Assembly (NCBI RefSeq): GCF_014652315.1
Contig: NZ_BMYO01000001.1
Span: forward strand, 310,001 to 374,000
DNA length: 64,000 nucleotides
Origin: Jeongeupia chitinilytica
GTDB lineage: Bacteria; Pseudomonadota; Gammaproteobacteria; Burkholderiales; Chitinibacteraceae
Direction of reading: 5' to 3'
Translations under genes and position numbers: made by a program
Shown here: piece by piece, positions 62,594 to 64,000 of the stretch
Layout: every line of letters starts with the position of its first letter
Position numbering within the stretch: position 1 is the first letter of the stretch
The notes under the pieces: model-generated
Seen by the model: the letters and a program-made list of their open reading frames with translations, nothing else
Database searches by the model: none
Told to the model about the DNA's origin: nothing

Positions 62594-63439
62594 ATGTCCC
62601 ACCCGCTGCCGTCCCATGAACTGATCGCCGCCAACGTCGCTGCCGCCCTAGTCGAAGACATCGGCGAACGCGACTGGACCGCCGAACTGATCGCCGCAGA
62701 GGCCAGCGGCCGCGCAACGGTCGTCGCGCGGGAGGATGCGATCGTCTGCGGCATCGCCTGGTTCGACGAAGTCTTCCGACAGCTTGATCCGGCCGTCACG
62801 GTGAACTGGCGCGTGGCCGAGGGCGAACGCGTGACCGCCGACACGCTGCTGTGCGAGCTGAGCGGTGCCGCACGCAGTCTGCTGACCGGGGAGCGCTCGG
62901 CACTCAACTTCCTCCAGCTGCTGTCGGCCGTCGCGACCGAGACGCGCCGCTATGCCGACGTCGTCGAAGGCACGCGCGCCAGGGTGCTCGACACGCGCAA
63001 GACGCTGCCGGGCCTGCGCCGGGCGCAGAAGTACGCGGTGCTCGTCGGTGGCGGCGCCAATCAGCGCATCGGCCTGTACGACGGCATCCTGATCAAGGAA
63101 AACCACATCATGGCGGCCGGCGGCATTGCCGAGGCGCTGGCTGCCGCACAGGCGCTGGCACCGGTGGGCGTGTCGATCCAGATCGAAGTCGAAAGCCTGC
63201 TCGAGCTCGACGCCGCACTCGCGGCCGGTGCGGCGAGCGTGCTGCTCGACAACTTCACCCTGCCGCAACTGGCCGACGCAGTGGCGCTCAACGACGGCCG
63301 GGCGCTGCTCGAGGCCTCGGGCGGCGTCGATTTCGACACGCTGCGTGCGATCGCCGAAACCGGCGTCGACCGGATCTCGGTCGGCAAGCTGACCAAGGAC
63401 GTGCGCGCCATCGACCTGTCGATGCGCTTCGTACTCTGA
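62594..63439 (+). CDS. nadC: Quinolinate phosphoribosyltransferase
   Basis: De novo NAD synthesis: quinolinate plus PRPP to nicotinate mononucleotide. 281 residues. EDIGERDWTAE at the start, ERSALNFLQLLSAVAT, DTRKTLPGLRRAQKYAV with the PRPP/quinolinate-binding Arg and Lys, GIYD-type loop LYDGILIKENHI, and SVGKLTK near the end. The ATG at 62594 fits the family; open frame upstream overlaps the mutase gene and is excluded. Confidence 0.94.
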   Translation: MSHPLPSHELIAANVAAALVEDIGERDWTAELIAAEASGRATVVAREDAIVCGIAWFDEVFRQLDPAVTVNWRVAEGERVTADTLLCELSGAARSLLTGERSALNFLQLLSAVATETRRYADVVEGTRARVLDTRKTLPGLRRAQKYAVLVGGGANQRIGLYDGILIKENHIMAAGGIAEALAAAQALAPVGVSIQIEVESLLELDAALAAGAASVLLDNFTLPQLADAVALNDGRALLEASGGVDFDTLRAIAETGVDRISVGKLTKDVRAIDLSMRFVL

Positions 63440-63443
63440 GCCG

Positions 63444-64000
63444 ATGAACCGCTACGCGCTGTGCCTGATCGCGGCGATGCTGATGGTCGGCAGCAATGTC
63501 GGCATCGGCAAGGCCATCGTCGCGACCGTGCCGGTGCTGCTGTTCGCGCTGATGCGGTTTGTCGTCGGCGTTTCGGTGCTGCTGCCGGTGTTCCGGCTGT
63601 CGCGTTTGCGGCAGGTCAGCCGGTCCGAGTGGCTCAACCTGTTCCTGCAGGCGCTGTTCGGCACCTTCCTGTTCACGCTGCTGATGCTATACGGCGTCCG
63701 GCATACCAGCGCGCTGGCCGCCGGCGTGATCACCAGCACGATTCCGGCCGTGGTGATCCTGCTGGCGTGGGCCTTGCTGCGCGAAACGCCGAGCCGTCGC
63801 GCACTGCTGGCGGTGGCGCTGGCGATGGGCGGCGTGCTGATCGTCAACATTGCCCGCAGCAGGGGCGACGACAGCGGCTCGCTGCTCGGCAACCTGCTGG
63901 TGCTCGGCGCGGTCTGCTGCGAATCGCTGTACGTGATCCTGTCGCGCCGGCTGACGCAGACGCTGCCGGCAATCGAGATCTGCGCCTACACGCATGCGAT
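63444..64000 (+). CDS. EamA/DMT family transporter, 3' end cut by window
   Basis: Open to the window edge; 185 residues visible. Starts at the ATG 4 bp after the nadC stop (MNRYALCLIAAMLMVGSNV). At least five hydrophobic segments are seen, and the first EamA domain, with VRHTSALAAGVITSTIPAVVILLAWALLRE, is complete; the second repeat starts near LLGNLLVLGAVCCESLYVILS. Such proteins export metabolites or amino acids; the substrate is unknown. Confidence 0.88.
   Translation, partial: MNRYALCLIAAMLMVGSNVGIGKAIVATVPVLLFALMRFVVGVSVLLPVFRLSRLRQVSRSEWLNLFLQALFGTFLFTLLMLYGVRHTSALAAGVITSTIPAVVILLAWALLRETPSRRALLAVALAMGGVLIVNIARSRGDDSGSLLGNLLVLGAVCCESLYVILSRRLTQTLPAIEICAYTHA

Overview
The window is chromosomal DNA (about 64-65% G+C by eye) from a Gram-negative betaproteobacterium. 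A placement in Neisseriales/Chromobacteriaceae is my inference, based on the order lpdA-aceF-aceE with a lipoyl domain on LpdA, a Porin_4-type trimeric porin, a HexR-controlled Entner-Doudoroff block, and a Methylobacillus-type eps/exosortase B locus. No replicon-mobility gene, insertion sequence or CRISPR array was seen.

Layout. 0-6 kb: housekeeping genes (3-hydroxybutyrate dehydrogenase, a DUF445 membrane protein, threonine aldolase, peptide deformylase, then a coupled VOC/GNAT/flavin-reductase trio and a glutathione peroxidase). 6-9.2 kb: an ABC importer of the nitrate/sulfonate type (double permease plus ATPase with a C-terminal sensor-like domain) with no binding protein beside it. 9.4-15.8 kb: the pyruvate dehydrogenase complex (aceE-aceF-lpdA, minus strand). 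15.8-31 kb: sugar catabolism. zwf-pgl-hexR-pgi run leftward and edd-eda-gap run rightward from a shared promoter region with two HexR-like operators, followed by a porin and a four-gene glucose-type ABC importer (gtsABCD). Together they can bring glucose in, oxidise it through 6-phosphogluconate and KDPG to pyruvate, and feed PDH. A glucokinase is not in the window. 30.9-35.4 kb: dnaX-ebfC-recR (minus) and, diverging with only 16 bp between start codons, a small Cys-rich protein gene overlapping dacB.

35.5-55 kb is the accessory part. An A+T-rich leader precedes one PEP-CTERM protein gene. Then comes an exopolysaccharide operon: epsL, an undecaprenyl-phosphate sugar transferase, epsD, epsE, epsF, epsG, exosortase xrtB, epsI, a polymerase, a GT2, a flippase, a nitroreductase-like protein, a pyruvyl transferase, a hexapeptide acyltransferase, a GT4, a split Alg14/Alg13-type glycosyltransferase pair and a secreted TIM-barrel-like lipoprotein. 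Most junctions from epsD onward are ATGA or GTGA overlaps, so translation is probably coupled. The locus stops just beyond the 3' end of a tRNA-Ser(UGA) gene. It looks like a Wzx/Wzy-dependent, pyruvylated and possibly acetylated polysaccharide system coupled to protein sorting by exosortase B.

55-64 kb returns to core genes: an unrecognised 504-residue protein, an aminotransferase, the ABC-F ATPase YbiT, a YheT-type hydrolase, phosphomannomutase/phosphoglucomutase (a likely source of sugar-nucleotide precursors for the EPS), nadC, and an EamA transporter cut by the window edge.

Start codons were chosen by family N-terminus, Shine-Dalgarno sequence and overlap. Where the choice is doubtful it is said so. 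All family names are from recognition of sequence motifs, not from a search.
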